Below are positions 15,768 to 25,366 of a DNA stretch of 64,000 nt, one piece after another; position 1 is the stretch's first letter, and each line of letters opens with the position of its first letter. The position numbers and the translations under genes are program-made. The DNA comes from Pseudotabrizicola sp. (GTDB taxonomy: Bacteria; Pseudomonadota; Alphaproteobacteria; Rhodobacterales; Rhodobacteraceae), in the NCBI RefSeq assembly GCF_030656345.1, contig NZ_JAUSNR010000019.1, forward strand, positions 388,796-452,795, given 5' to 3'. The notes beneath the pieces are model-generated. The model was not told the origin of the DNA. It saw only the letters and a program-made list of their open reading frames with translations, and made no database searches.

Positions 15768-18700
15768 ATGACGATCTATGATGATGCCTGGGTAAAAGCC
15801 GAAGAGACCAAGCGCGCCTTTATGGACGCCAACAGCCTGTACAAATCCGATGACGAGCATTCGTCCTGCGGTGTGGGTCTTGTGGTGGCGATCAGCGGCA
15901 AGCCGAGCCGCAAGGTTGTGCAATCGGGGATCGACGCGCTGAAGGCGATCTGGCACCGGGGCGCGGTGGATGCCGACGGGAAAACCGGCGACGGCGCCGG
16001 TATTCACGTGCAGATTCCGGTCAAGTTCTTTTATGACGTGATCCGCCGCACCGGGCACGAGCCGGACATTCACAAGCTGGTGGCCGTCGGGCAGGTGTTT
16101 CTGCCGCGCACCGATTTTGGCGCGCAGGAGCGGTGCCGCACGATTGTTGAGGCCGAAGTGCTGCGCATGGGGCACTATATCTATGGCTGGCGGCATGTGC
16201 CGGTGGATACCACCGTGCTTGGGGAGAAGGCCAATGCCACCCGGCCCGAGATCGAGCAGATTCTGATCCGCTGTGAAAAGGACATCGATCAGGAACAGTT
16301 CGAGCGTGAGCTGTACATCATCCGCCGCCGGATCGAAAAAGCGGCCATCGCTGCGCAGATTCAGGGTGTGTATCTGTGCAGCCTGTCGTGCCGGTCCATC
16401 ATCTACAAAGGCATGATGCTGGCCGAACAGGTGGCCACCTTCTACCCCGACCTGATGGACGAACGGTTCGAGTCCGCCTTTGCGATCTATCACCAGCGCT
16501 ACAGCACCAACACTTTCCCGCAGTGGTGGCTGGCGCAGCCGTTCCGCATGCTGGCCCATAACGGCGAGATCAACACGCTGAAGGGCAACGTCAACTGGAT
16601 GAAAAGCCACGAGATCCGGATGGCGTCGAACAATTTTGGCGATGCGGCTGAGGATATCAAGCCGATCATCCCGTCGGGCACGTCCGATTCCGGCGCGCTG
16701 GATGCGGTGTTTGAGGTGATGGTACGCTCGGGCCGGTCGGCCCCGATGGCGAAAACCATGCTGGTGCCGGAAGCGTGGTCGAAGACCACCACCGACATGC
16801 CGAAAGCCTGGGCCGATATGTACGCCTATTGCAACGCGGTGATGGAGCCTTGGGACGGGCCTGCCGCGCTGGCGATGACCGATGGCCGCTGGGTCTGCGG
16901 CGGGCTTGACCGCAACGGGTTGCGGCCGATGCGCTATGTGGTGACCGGGGATGGCCTGCTGATCGCCGGGTCCGAGGCGGGCATGGTGCCGGTGGATGAA
17001 ACCACCATCCGCGAAAAGGGCGCACTTGGGCCGGGGCAGATGATTGCCGTCGATATGAAGGCGGGCAAGCTGTACCACGACGCGGCGATGAAGGATAAGC
17101 TGGCCGCGTCGAACCCTTATGGCGAGTGGATCGAAAAGGTCATCGACCTGAACAGCCTGCTGCACGATGTGCCGGAACGGGCGCAGTTCGACGGGGCTGA
17201 TCTGCGCCGCCGCCAGATTGCCGCCGGGTTCACGGTGGAAGAGCTTGAGCAGGTTCTGGCGCCGATGGCTGAAGACGGCAAGGAAATGATTGCCAGCATG
17301 GGCGATGATACGCCGGCGGCGGTGTTGTCCAGCATCTACCGCCCGCTGTCGCATTTCTTCCGGCAGAACTTCAGCCAGGTGACGAACCCGCCGATTGACA
17401 GCCTGCGCGAAAGCCGGGTGATGAGCCTGAAGACGCGGTTCGGCAACCTCAAGAACGTGTTGGACGAAAACTCCAGCCAGACCGAGATTCTGGTGCTGGA
17501 AAGCCCGTTTGTGGCGAATTCCGAATTTGACGTGATGTGCAAACATTTCGGCGAGCAGGTGGCCTATATCGACTGCAGCTTCCCGGTGACGGCGGGGCTG
17601 GACGATCTGCGGCAGGGGCTGGAGCGGATAAGGGCCGAGGCGGAGGATGCCGTGCGCTCGGGTGCCAGCCATCTGGTGCTGACCGACGAACATCAGGGGC
17701 CTGACAAGGTGCCGATGCCGATGATCCTGGCCACCAGTGCCGTGCACAGCTGGCTGACGCGCAAGGGGCTGCGGACGTTTTGTTCGGTCAACGTGCGGTC
17801 TGCCGAATGTATCGACCCGCATTACTTTGCGGTGCTGATCGGCTGTGGCGCGACCACGGTGAACGCCTATCTGGCGCAGGACAGCATTGCCGACCGGATT
17901 GCCCGTGGCTTGCTGGATGGCAGCCTGACCGATGCGATGCGTCGGTATCGTGATGCGATCAACGGCGGGTTGCTGAAGATCATGTCGAAGATGGGGATCT
18001 CTGTGATCTCCAGCTATCGCGGGGGCCTCAACTTTGAGGCGGTGGGGTTGAGCCGCGCCATGGTGGCGGAGTATTTCCCCGGCATGCACAGCCGGATTTC
18101 GGGCATCGGCCTGACCGGGATTGAGCAGAAGCTGGAAGAGGTTCACGCCAAGGGCTGGCTGGGCGGCGCGGATGTGCTGCCGATCGGCGGGTTCTACAAG
18201 GCGCGGCGGTCGGGTGAGAAGCACGCCTGGGAAGCGCAGACCATGCACATGCTGCAGGCGGCCTGTGACCGGGCCAGCTTTGACATCTGGAAGCAGTATA
18301 CGGCGGCGATGCGGGCCAATCCGCCGATCCACATCCGCGATCTGCTCGACATCAAGCCCTTGGGCAAGCCGGTGCCGATTGAGGAGGTGGAGAGCATCAC
18401 CTCTATCCGCAAGCGGTTTGTCACGCCGGGCATGAGCCTCGGGGCCCTCGGGCCAGAGGCGCACAAAACCCTGAACGTCGCGATGAACCGCATCGGTGCC
18501 AAATCCGACAGCGGCGAAGGCGGCGAAGATCCGGCGCATTTCCTGCCCGAAGCCAATGGCGACAACCCATCGGCCAAGATCAAACAGGTGGCTTCCGGGC
18601 GCTTTGGCGTCACCGCGGAATATCTGAACGCCTGTGAAGAGCTGGAAATCAAGGTTGCCCAAGGGGCGAAACCGGGTGAGGGCGGGCAGCTGCCGGGGAT

Positions 18701-20306
18701 GAAAGTCACCGAGCTGATCGCGCGGTTGCGGCATTCGACCAAGGGGGTGACGCTGATCTCGCCGCCGCCGCACCATGATATCTATTCCATCGAAGACCTT
18801 GCGCAGCTGATCTATGACCTCAAGCAGATCAACCCGCGCGCCAAGGTGACGGTGAAGCTGGTGTCGTCGTCGGGCGTGGGCACGATTGCGGCGGGGGTGG
18901 CCAAGGCCAAGGCCGATATCATCCTGATTTCCGGCCACAATGGCGGCACCGGGGCATCGCCCGGCACATCGATCAAATATGCCGGCCTGCCGTGGGAGAT
19001 GGGCCTGACCGAGGCGCATCAGGTGCTGAGCATGAACAACCTGCGCGACCGGGTGACCTTGCGCACCGACGGCGGGTTGCGCACGGGCCGCGATGTGGTG
19101 ATGGCGGCGATGATGGGGGCCGAGGAATACGGCATCGGCACCGCCGCGCTGATCGCGATGGGCTGCATCATGGTGCGGCAGTGCCAGTCCAACACCTGCC
19201 CGGTGGGGGTCTGCACGCAAAGCGAAGAGCTGCGCAAGAAGTTCACCGGCACGGCGGACAAGGTGGTGAACCTGATCACCTTTTACGCGCAGGAAGTGCG
19301 CGAGCTGCTGGCCGGAATCGGCGCGCGGTCCCTGGATGAGATCATCGGGCGGGCCGATCTGCTGACTCAGGTCAGTCGTGGTGCGGCGCATCTGGATGAT
19401 CTGGACCTCAACCCGCTTTTGATCACCGTCGATGGCGCGAACCGGATCACCTATGATCGTACGCGCCCGCGCAATGCGGTGCCTGATACGCTGGATGCCG
19501 AGATCATCCGTGATGGTGCCCGCTTCTTTGAAGAGGGCGAGAAGATGCAGCTGTCCTATGCGGTGCGCAACACCCATCGGACCATCGGCACGCGCGCATC
19601 GAGCCATATCGTGCGCAAGTTCGGGATGCGCAACAGCTTGCAGCCCGACCATCTGACGGTGAAGCTGACCGGCAATGCCGGGCAGTCGCTGGGGGCGTTT
19701 GCGGCGCGCGGGCTGAAGCTGGAGGTGATGGGCGACGCCAATGACTATGTGGGCAAGGGCTTGTCGGGGGGCACCATTGTGGTGCGGCCGATGATGTCGT
19801 CGCCGCTGGACGCGTCGGAAAACACCATCATCGGCAATACCGTGCTGTACGGGGCGACCGATGGCTATCTTTACGCGTCAGGCCGCGCCGGAGAGCGGTT
19901 TGCCGTGCGCAACTCGGGTGCTAAGGTGGTGGTTGAAGGCTGCGGGTCGAACGGGTGTGAATACATGACCGGCGGTGTGGCGGTGATTCTGGGCCGGATC
20001 GGCGCGAATTTTGGGGCCGGGATGACCGGGGGCATGGCCTATCTGTACGACCCGGATGGCGTGGCCGAAGATTTCATCAACCTGGAATCGCTGGTCACCT
20101 GTGCTGTCAGCCACCCGCATTGGGATGCGCAGCTGCGCAGCCTGATCGAGGCCCATGCGCATGAGACCGGCAGCCGCAAGGCGCGCACGATCCTGTCGAA
20201 CTGGGAGGCAGAGCGCGCCAACTTCCTGCAGGTCTGCCCGACCGAAATGCTGGTGCATCTGCCGCACCCGCTGAGCGATGAGCCGGTGAAGGTTCCGGCG
20301 GAGTAA
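15768..20306 (+). CDS. gltB: Glutamate synthase [NADPH] large subunit
   Basis: 1512-residue GOGAT large chain. Residues 1-33 look like a propeptide removed to expose Cys34 (HSSCGVGLVV), the N-terminal nucleophile of the class II amidotransferase domain (to ~430). Central and FMN-binding synthase domains follow (SGHNGGTGASP near 1050), with the [3Fe-4S] motif CxxxxxC...CPVGVC near 1140 and a C-terminal beta-helix (GNAGQSLGAFAARG, residues 1290-1500). Ammonia from glutamine is channelled to 2-oxoglutarate. AGAGGAG lies before the ATG; a terminator follows. Confidence 0.97.
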   Translation: MTIYDDAWVKAEETKRAFMDANSLYKSDDEHSSCGVGLVVAISGKPSRKVVQSGIDALKAIWHRGAVDADGKTGDGAGIHVQIPVKFFYDVIRRTGHEPDIHKLVAVGQVFLPRTDFGAQERCRTIVEAEVLRMGHYIYGWRHVPVDTTVLGEKANATRPEIEQILIRCEKDIDQEQFERELYIIRRRIEKAAIAAQIQGVYLCSLSCRSIIYKGMMLAEQVATFYPDLMDERFESAFAIYHQRYSTNTFPQWWLAQPFRMLAHNGEINTLKGNVNWMKSHEIRMASNNFGDAAEDIKPIIPSGTSDSGALDAVFEVMVRSGRSAPMAKTMLVPEAWSKTTTDMPKAWADMYAYCNAVMEPWDGPAALAMTDGRWVCGGLDRNGLRPMRYVVTGDGLLIAGSEAGMVPVDETTIREKGALGPGQMIAVDMKAGKLYHDAAMKDKLAASNPYGEWIEKVIDLNSLLHDVPERAQFDGADLRRRQIAAGFTVEELEQVLAPMAEDGKEMIASMGDDTPAAVLSSIYRPLSHFFRQNFSQVTNPPIDSLRESRVMSLKTRFGNLKNVLDENSSQTEILVLESPFVANSEFDVMCKHFGEQVAYIDCSFPVTAGLDDLRQGLERIRAEAEDAVRSGASHLVLTDEHQGPDKVPMPMILATSAVHSWLTRKGLRTFCSVNVRSAECIDPHYFAVLIGCGATTVNAYLAQDSIADRIARGLLDGSLTDAMRRYRDAINGGLLKIMSKMGISVISSYRGGLNFEAVGLSRAMVAEYFPGMHSRISGIGLTGIEQKLEEVHAKGWLGGADVLPIGGFYKARRSGEKHAWEAQTMHMLQAACDRASFDIWKQYTAAMRANPPIHIRDLLDIKPLGKPVPIEEVESITSIRKRFVTPGMSLGALGPEAHKTLNVAMNRIGAKSDSGEGGEDPAHFLPEANGDNPSAKIKQVASGRFGVTAEYLNACEELEIKVAQGAKPGEGGQLPGMKVTELIARLRHSTKGVTLISPPPHHDIYSIEDLAQLIYDLKQINPRAKVTVKLVSSSGVGTIAAGVAKAKADIILISGHNGGTGASPGTSIKYAGLPWEMGLTEAHQVLSMNNLRDRVTLRTDGGLRTGRDVVMAAMMGAEEYGIGTAALIAMGCIMVRQCQSNTCPVGVCTQSEELRKKFTGTADKVVNLITFYAQEVRELLAGIGARSLDEIIGRADLLTQVSRGAAHLDDLDLNPLLITVDGANRITYDRTRPRNAVPDTLDAEIIRDGARFFEEGEKMQLSYAVRNTHRTIGTRASSHIVRKFGMRNSLQPDHLTVKLTGNAGQSLGAFAARGLKLEVMGDANDYVGKGLSGGTIVVRPMMSSPLDASENTIIGNTVLYGATDGYLYASGRAGERFAVRNSGAKVVVEGCGSNGCEYMTGGVAVILGRIGANFGAGMTGGMAYLYDPDGVAEDFINLESLVTCAVSHPHWDAQLRSLIEAHAHETGSRKARTILSNWEAERANFLQVCPTEMLVHLPHPLSDEPVKVPAE

Positions 20307-20313
20307 AGACATC

Positions 20314-20337
20314 AAAGGGCCCCCTGCGGGGCCCTTT
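20314..20337 (+). terminator. Rho-independent terminator after gltB
   Basis: Stem AAAGGGCCCC/GGGGCCCTTT with a 4-nt loop, 8 nt after the gltB stop, followed by GCTTTGT. Confidence 0.85.
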
Positions 20338-20386
20338 GCTTTGTGGTCTGTCTTGACCCCGTCTCCGGCTTGGGGCCTAACAGGGT

Positions 20387-21121
20387 ATGGCCAGCTCACC
20401 CCGAAAATCCCGCAAGGGCACTGATACCGTTCCGCTGCTGGCCCCCGCCCGCGCGCTGCGGCGGCGCGTGCTGCGCTGGGCGGTGAGGGGGGTTCTGGGC
20501 GTGGCGGGGGTCTTTGCGCTGCTGGTGGTGCTTTTTTCCTTCCTCAACCCGCCGGTCAATATCTACCAGCTGCAGGAATCGGCCCGGCTTGGTGGCGTGC
20601 AGCGCGAATGGGTGGCGTTTGACGATATCGCGCCGGTGATGGGCCGGTCGGCGGTGGCGGCAGAAGATGCGAATTTCTGCCTGCACTGGGGGTTCGACAT
20701 GAACGCCATCCGCGCGGCGGTGGCGCAGGGGGGCAACCGGGGGGCATCGACGATCAGTCAGCAGGTGGTGAAGAATGTGTTCCTGTGGCACGGCCGGTCC
20801 TGGCTGCGCAAGGCGATGGAGGGCGTGCTGACCCCGGCGGTGGAGCTGGTCTGGTCAAAGCAGCGGATTCTGGAAGTCTATCTGAACATTGCCGAATTTG
20901 ATGAGGGCGTGTTCGGCGTGCAGGCGGCGGCGCAGCATTATTTCGGCACCGATGCCCGCGCCCTGACCGCTTTGCAGGCGGCGCGGCTGGCGGCGATTCT
21001 GCCCGATCCGAAAGCGCGATCGGCGTCGAACCCGTCAAACTTTGTGCGCAACCGGACGCGGTCGATCATCTCGGGGGCCGAGACCATTGCGGCTGACGGG
21101 CGCGATGGCTGCTTCAGGTAA
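20387..21121 (+). CDS. mtgA: Monofunctional biosynthetic peptidoglycan transglycosylase
   Basis: 244-residue GT51 glycosyltransferase that polymerises lipid II into glycan strands. A basic N-terminus and one membrane segment (residues 32-58, VLGVAGVFALLVVLFSFL) anchor it. GT51 motifs: SAVAAEDANFCLHWGFD with the catalytic Glu near 95, GASTISQQVVKNVFLW near 122, and KQRILEVYLNIAEF near 165. No transpeptidase domain follows, so it is the MtgA type and not a class A PBP. Stands alone, between a terminator and rpe. Confidence 0.93.
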   Translation: MASSPRKSRKGTDTVPLLAPARALRRRVLRWAVRGVLGVAGVFALLVVLFSFLNPPVNIYQLQESARLGGVQREWVAFDDIAPVMGRSAVAAEDANFCLHWGFDMNAIRAAVAQGGNRGASTISQQVVKNVFLWHGRSWLRKAMEGVLTPAVELVWSKQRILEVYLNIAEFDEGVFGVQAAAQHYFGTDARALTALQAARLAAILPDPKARSASNPSNFVRNRTRSIISGAETIAADGRDGCFR

Positions 21122-21233
21122 GACGTTGGTCTGACGCCGGGGGTTTTATGGCCCATTGACGAAGGCAGCCGTTCCACGGTTGAAGGGGCCGCAGAGGGTC
21201 CGGTCGGGCCAGGGTGCCAAAGGGGAAAATCGC

Positions 21234-21923
21234 ATGACATTTGACCGCAACATCAAGATCGCGCCGTCGATTCTGGCCGCCGATTTCGCGAATTTCGGCG
21301 CGGAGTGTGAGGCGATTGAGGCGCAGGGCTGCGACTGGGTGCATGTGGATGTGATGGACGGGCATTTCGTGCCCAACATCACCTTCGGGCCTGCCACCTG
21401 TGCGGCCATCCGCCCGCATATCAAGGGGGTGATGGATGTTCACCTGATGATCGCGCCGGTCGATTCGTATATTGACGCCTTTGCGCAGGCCGGGGCCGAT
21501 GTGATTACGGCGCATCTGGAGGCCGGGCCGCATATTCACCGCACGCTTCAGGCCATTCGCGGGGCGGGGGCCAAGGCGGGGCTGGCGATCAACCCGGGGA
21601 CGGGGGTGGAAGATGTGGCGTATCTGCTGGATATGGTCGATCTGATCTGTGTGATGACGGTGAACCCCGGTTTTGGCGGGCAGAAGTTCATTCACAGCCA
21701 GATTGAAAAGGTGCGGGCGCTGCGGGCCATGATCGGCGACCGGCCGGTGCATATCGAGATTGACGGCGGGGTGACGGTGGAAACTGCGCCCTTGGTGGCG
21801 GCGGCGGGGGCCGATGTGCTGGTGGCGGGGTCGGCGGTGTTCAAGGGCGGGTCGGTCGGCAATCCGGGGCCCTATGGCGACAACATCCGCGCCATCCGCG
21901 CGGCGGCAGAGGCGGCACGATGA
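21234..21923 (+). CDS. rpe: Ribulose-phosphate 3-epimerase
   Basis: 229-residue TIM-barrel enzyme interconverting ribulose 5-phosphate and xylulose 5-phosphate in the pentose phosphate and Calvin cycles. APSILAADFANFG at residue 10, metal ligands in VHVDVMDGHFVPN near 38, HLMI near 72, MTVNPGFGGQKFI near 145 and the phosphate loop VAGSAVF near 200. The ATG at 21234 has AAAGGGG upstream; the track start at 21156 extends into leader. Overlaps gph by 4 nt. Confidence 0.95.
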   Translation: MTFDRNIKIAPSILAADFANFGAECEAIEAQGCDWVHVDVMDGHFVPNITFGPATCAAIRPHIKGVMDVHLMIAPVDSYIDAFAQAGADVITAHLEAGPHIHRTLQAIRGAGAKAGLAINPGTGVEDVAYLLDMVDLICVMTVNPGFGGQKFIHSQIEKVRALRAMIGDRPVHIEIDGGVTVETAPLVAAAGADVLVAGSAVFKGGSVGNPGPYGDNIRAIRAAAEAAR

Positions 21924-22594
21924 GCGTCGCGCATCTGGTGTTTGATCTGGACGGCACGCTGGTAGATTCCGCGCCCGACATCCACGCCGCTGTGGCGCGG
22001 ATGCTGGCGGGGGAGGGGCGGGAGGCGCTGGATCTGGCGGTGGTAACCTCCTTTATCGGGCTTGGCCTGCCCAATCTGGTGCAGCGGGTGATCGGGCACT
22101 GTGGGATGGACCCAAGCGACCATGCGCGTCTGGTTGGTGTCACACTGGGCCATTACAATGCGGGCACCAATGCTTTGACCCGGGTGTATCCGGGGGTGAT
22201 CGAGGCGCTGACCCGGTTGCAGCAGGCGGGCCATGCGATGGCGGTGTGCACCAACAAGCCCGAGGCCCCGGCGCGGGCCGTGCTGCGCGATCTGGGGTTG
22301 GAGGGGTTTTTCGGCGTGGTGATCGGTGGCGACTCTCTGGCGGTGACCAAGCCCGACCCGGCCCCGCTGCACGCCTGCATCGCGGCGCTTGGGGGTGGGC
22401 CTGCGATCTATGTCGGTGACAGTGAGGTGGATGCGGCGACGGCTGTGGCGGCAGGGGTGCCGTTTGCGCTGTTCACCGAAGGGTATCGCAAGACGCCGGT
22501 GCCCGGGCTGCCGCACCGGGCGGCGTTTTCCGATTTTTCCCGCCTGTCCGATGTTCTGGCCGGGATGCAGGCCGGAACCTCTGAACCGGCATAG
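21920..22594 (+). CDS. gph: Phosphoglycolate phosphatase
   Basis: 224-residue HAD-IA phosphatase that removes 2-phosphoglycolate formed by Rubisco oxygenation or DNA repair. Motif I FDLDGTLVDSAPDI near 9 with the nucleophilic Asp, motif II CTNKPE near 110, motif III Lys in TKPDPAPL near 140, motif IV YVGDSEVDAATA near 165. Translationally coupled to rpe (ATGA), a common pairing where both serve the Calvin cycle or glycolate salvage. No cbb gene is in the window. Confidence 0.93.
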   Translation: MSVAHLVFDLDGTLVDSAPDIHAAVARMLAGEGREALDLAVVTSFIGLGLPNLVQRVIGHCGMDPSDHARLVGVTLGHYNAGTNALTRVYPGVIEALTRLQQAGHAMAVCTNKPEAPARAVLRDLGLEGFFGVVIGGDSLAVTKPDPAPLHACIAALGGGPAIYVGDSEVDAATAVAAGVPFALFTEGYRKTPVPGLPHRAAFSDFSRLSDVLAGMQAGTSEPA

Positions 22595-22629
22595 ACTGAC
22601 CGGCCTGCGCGGCAGGGGGCGGTTGCGCA

Positions 22630-22658
22630 TTGAACCCCGGCAGGTTGGCCTGTATCAG
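22630..22658 (+). promoter_or_regulatory. Possible sigma-70-type promoter for the FzlA-like gene
   Basis: TTGAAC, 17-bp spacer, TATCAG, ending 27 bp before the start codon. It lies in the 90-bp gap after gph and would give the next gene its own message. No clear ribosome site precedes its ATG. Confidence 0.4.
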
Positions 22659-22684
22659 TTGCACAAAATTTACACGGGTGCTGC

Positions 22685-23350
22685 ATGATCCGCCTTTACC
22701 ATTTTCCGCTCTCTCCCTTTTGCCGCAAAGTGCGTCTGACGCTGGCGGAAAAGAAGCTGGAGGTGGAGCTGGTGGAAGAGCGGTATTGGGAACCCAGCCC
22801 CGATTTTCTGCGCCGCAACCCGGCGGGCAAAGTGCCGATCCTGAAGATGGAGCAGAAGACGCTGAGCGAGAGCCAGGCGATCTGCGAATATCTGGATGAG
22901 ACCTTTCCGACACCCGCGCTGATGCCGCGCGACCCGGAAGTGCGCTATGAGGTGCGGCGGATCTGTGCGTGGTTTGACGACAAGTTCCATGCCGAGGTGA
23001 CATCCAAACTGCTGTACGAGCGGGTGAACAAGAAGGTGATGAAGCTGGGCTATCCGGATTCGAAGAATGTGAAATTCGGGGCCGGGCGGATCAAGTTTCA
23101 TCTGGATTATATGGCGTGGATTCTGGACCAGCGCCGCTGGCTGGCGGGCGATATCATGACGCTGGCCGATTTCACCGCCGCCGCGCATCTGTCCTGCCTC
23201 GACTACATCAGCGATGTGGACTGGAACCGGTCGGCCACGGTGAAGGACTGGTATGCCAAGATCAAATCGCGGCCCAGTTTCCGCACTTTGCTCGCCGATC
23301 AGGTGCCGGGATTCCCGCCGCCGGCGCATTACGCCGATCTGGATTTCTGA
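22685..23350 (+). CDS. fzlA: GST-fold protein, probably the FtsZ-regulating FzlA
   Basis: 221 residues. An N-terminal thioredoxin-like GST domain (MIRLYHFPLSPFCRKVRLTL, then GKVPIL and ESQAICEYLD near 60) and a helical C-terminal domain. The C-terminal tail, RPSFRTLLADQVPGFPPPAHYADLDF split over the last 26 residues, resembles what I recall of alphaproteobacterial FzlA, a GST relative that binds FtsZ and sets constriction rate instead of acting on glutathione. If that is wrong it is an ordinary GST. Neighbours (gph, dxs) do not decide it. Confidence 0.6.
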   Translation: MIRLYHFPLSPFCRKVRLTLAEKKLEVELVEERYWEPSPDFLRRNPAGKVPILKMEQKTLSESQAICEYLDETFPTPALMPRDPEVRYEVRRICAWFDDKFHAEVTSKLLYERVNKKVMKLGYPDSKNVKFGAGRIKFHLDYMAWILDQRRWLAGDIMTLADFTAAAHLSCLDYISDVDWNRSATVKDWYAKIKSRPSFRTLLADQVPGFPPPAHYADLDF

Positions 23351-23420
23351 GGGCACGATATTTCTGCGAAAGATCAACGGATGGATCTGACGCCGCAGCT
23401 TGTGCGGTGCCGGAGTCAGA

Positions 23421-23443
23421 TGAGTATTTGAGAAAGGTGCAGA
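23421..23443 (+). repeat. Diverged copy of the GAGTATTT intergenic repeat
   Basis: TGAGTATTTGAGAAAGGTGC sits between the convergent fzlA-like and dxs genes. Its first 10 bases match the start of the repeats at 35710 and 42295; the rest is diverged. Confidence 0.5.
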
Positions 23444-25357
23444 TCAGGCGCGTTTTGCCAGGGATGCAATGTTGAGGGTTTGCAGCACCTTGGCCTCGAT
23501 CTGTGCCGCATCCATCCCGGCGGTGCGGTACATCGCCTCGGGTGAGGCGTGGTCGATGAAGGTGTCGGGCAGGACCATGGAGCGGTATTTCAGGCCGGTG
23601 TCGAAGATGGCTTCTTCGGCCAGCAACTGCGCGACATGGCTGCCGAAGCCGCCGATGGCACCTTCTTCGATGGTGATCAGCGCCTCGTGGTTGCGGGCGA
23701 GATTGAGGATCATGTCGCGGTCGAGCGGTTTGGCAAAGCGGGCATCGACGACGGTGGGGGTGAGACCCTTTTGCGCGAGGCTCTCGGCGGCTTTCAGGGT
23801 TTCCTGTAGCCGGGTGCCGAAAGAGAGGAGGGCAACGCGGTTGCCCGAGGTGATCAGCCTTGCTTTGCCGATCTCTAAAGGCATGCCACGGGTGGGGAGG
23901 TCCACGCCGACGCCATCGCCGCGCGGGAAGCGGAAGGCGATGGGTCCGTCGTTGTGCGCCACGGCGGTGGCGACCATATGGGTCAGTTCCGCCTCGTCGG
24001 CTGCTGCCATCACCACCATGCCGGGCAGGTTGGCGAGGAAGGCCACGTCGAAACTGCCTGCGTGGGTGGCGCCGTCGGCCCCGACCAGACCGGCACGGTC
24101 GATGGCGAAGCGGACGGGCAGGCGCTGGATGGCCACGTCATGCACCACCTGATCATAGCCGCGTTGCAGGAAGGTGGAGTAGATCGCGCAGAACGGCTTC
24201 ATTCCGCCTGCGGCGAGGCCCGCGCTGAAGGTGACGGCGTGTTGTTCGGCGATGCCGACATCAAAGCAGCGGCGCGGGAAGCGGTCAGCGAACAGGTTGA
24301 GGCCGGTGCCGTCGGGCATCGCGGCGGTGACGGCGACGATTTTCTCGTCACGCTCGGCTTCGGCAATCAGGGATTGGGCGAAGACCTTGGTATAGCTGGG
24401 CGCGTTGGAGGCGGCCTTGGCCTGCACGCCGGTCAGCACATCGAATTTGCCGGTGGCGTGGCCCCGGTCGCGCGCGGCCTCTGCCGGAGCGTAGCCTTTG
24501 CCCTTTTTGGTCAGCACATGCAGCAGGATCGGGCCGGTGGCACGGGCCTTTGCGGTGCGCAGGATCGGCAGCAGCTGGTCGAGGTCATGCCCGTCAATCG
24601 GGCCGATGTAGGAGAACCCCAGTTCTTCGAACAGGGTGCCGCCCATCGCCATGCCCTTGAGCATTTCCTTGGCCCGGCGCGCGCCTTCCTGAAACGGCGG
24701 CGGCAGCAGGCCCAGGGCCCCCTTAGCGGCGGCCTTGAGGTCCTGCAGCGGGGCTTCGGCATAGAGGCGGCTGAGGTAGCTGGACAGCGCACCGACCGGG
24801 GGGGCGATCGACATTTCATTGTCGTTCAGCACCACGAACAGCCGCTTTTTCAGGTGGCCCGCGTTGTTCATCGCCTCAAACGCCATGCCCGCACTCATGG
24901 AGCCATCGCCGATCACCGCCACCGCATCGCCCGGATCACCGCCCAGATCGGCGGCCATGGCAAAGCCGAGGGCGGCGGAGATCGAGGTGCTGGAATGGGC
25001 GGCACCGAACGGGTCATAGGGGGACTCTGAGCGTCTGGTGTAGCCTGACAGCCCGCCTTCGGCCCGCAGGGTGCGGATGCGGTCGCGCCGCCCGGTCAGG
25101 ATCTTGTGCGGATAGCACTGGTGGCCGACATCCCAGATGATCTTGTCGCGCGGGGTGTCGAACACGGCGTGCAACGCCACGGTCAGTTCAACCACGCCCA
25201 AGCCAGCGCCCAGATGGCCGCCGGTCACCGAGACCGCCGAAATGGTCTCGGCGCGCAGCTCATCGGCCAGTTGCCGCAGCTCACGGTCCGTCAGCGCCTT
25301 CATGTCTGAGGGCAGGGTCACACGGTCAAGCAGCGGGGTTTTGGGTCGGTCGGTCAT
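23444..25357 (-). CDS. dxs: 1-deoxy-D-xylulose-5-phosphate synthase
   Basis: 637-residue thiamine-diphosphate enzyme condensing pyruvate and glyceraldehyde 3-phosphate, first step of the MEP isoprenoid pathway. TPP-binding [18 protein letters not shown] near 150, His in GGHLGAGLG near 48 and [14 protein letters not shown] near 77, transketolase-type pyrimidine domain with [15 protein letters not shown] near 365, and a C-terminal domain from about 495. It is 9 nt after ispA, so both isoprenoid genes share a message, as in other Rhodobacteraceae where the route also feeds carotenoids and quinones. Confidence 0.97.
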   Translation of the reverse strand: MTDRPKTPLLDRVTLPSDMKALTDRELRQLADELRAETISAVSVTGGHLGAGLGVVELTVALHAVFDTPRDKIIWDVGHQCYPHKILTGRRDRIRTLRAEGGLSGYTRRSESPYDPFGAAHSSTSISAALGFAMAADLGGDPGDAVAVIGDGSMSAGMAFEAMNNAGHLKKRLFVVLNDNEMSIAPPVGALSSYLSRLYAEAPLQDLKAAAKGALGLLPPPFQEGARRAKEMLKGMAMGGTLFEELGFSYIGPIDGHDLDQLLPILRTAKARATGPILLHVLTKKGKGYAPAEAARDRGHATGKFDVLTGVQAKAASNAPSYTKVFAQSLIAEAERDEKIVAVTAAMPDGTGLNLFADRFPRRCFDVGIAEQHAVTFSAGLAAGGMKPFCAIYSTFLQRGYDQVVHDVAIQRLPVRFAIDRAGLVGADGATHAGSFDVAFLANLPGMVVMAAADEAELTHMVATAVAHNDGPIAFRFPRGDGVGVDLPTRGMPLEIGKARLITSGNRVALLSFGTRLQETLKAAESLAQKGLTPTVVDARFAKPLDRDMILNLARNHEALITIEEGAIGGFGSHVAQLLAEEAIFDTGLKYRSMVLPDTFIDHASPEAMYRTAGMDAAQIEAKVLQTLNIASLAKRA

Positions 25358-25366
25358 CTTTGGCTT

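Noticed and set aside
15276-19652. 1458-codon minus-strand ORF
   Set aside because: Exactly antisense to gltB; arises from high GC third positions. His/Gln/Arg-rich translation with no domain.
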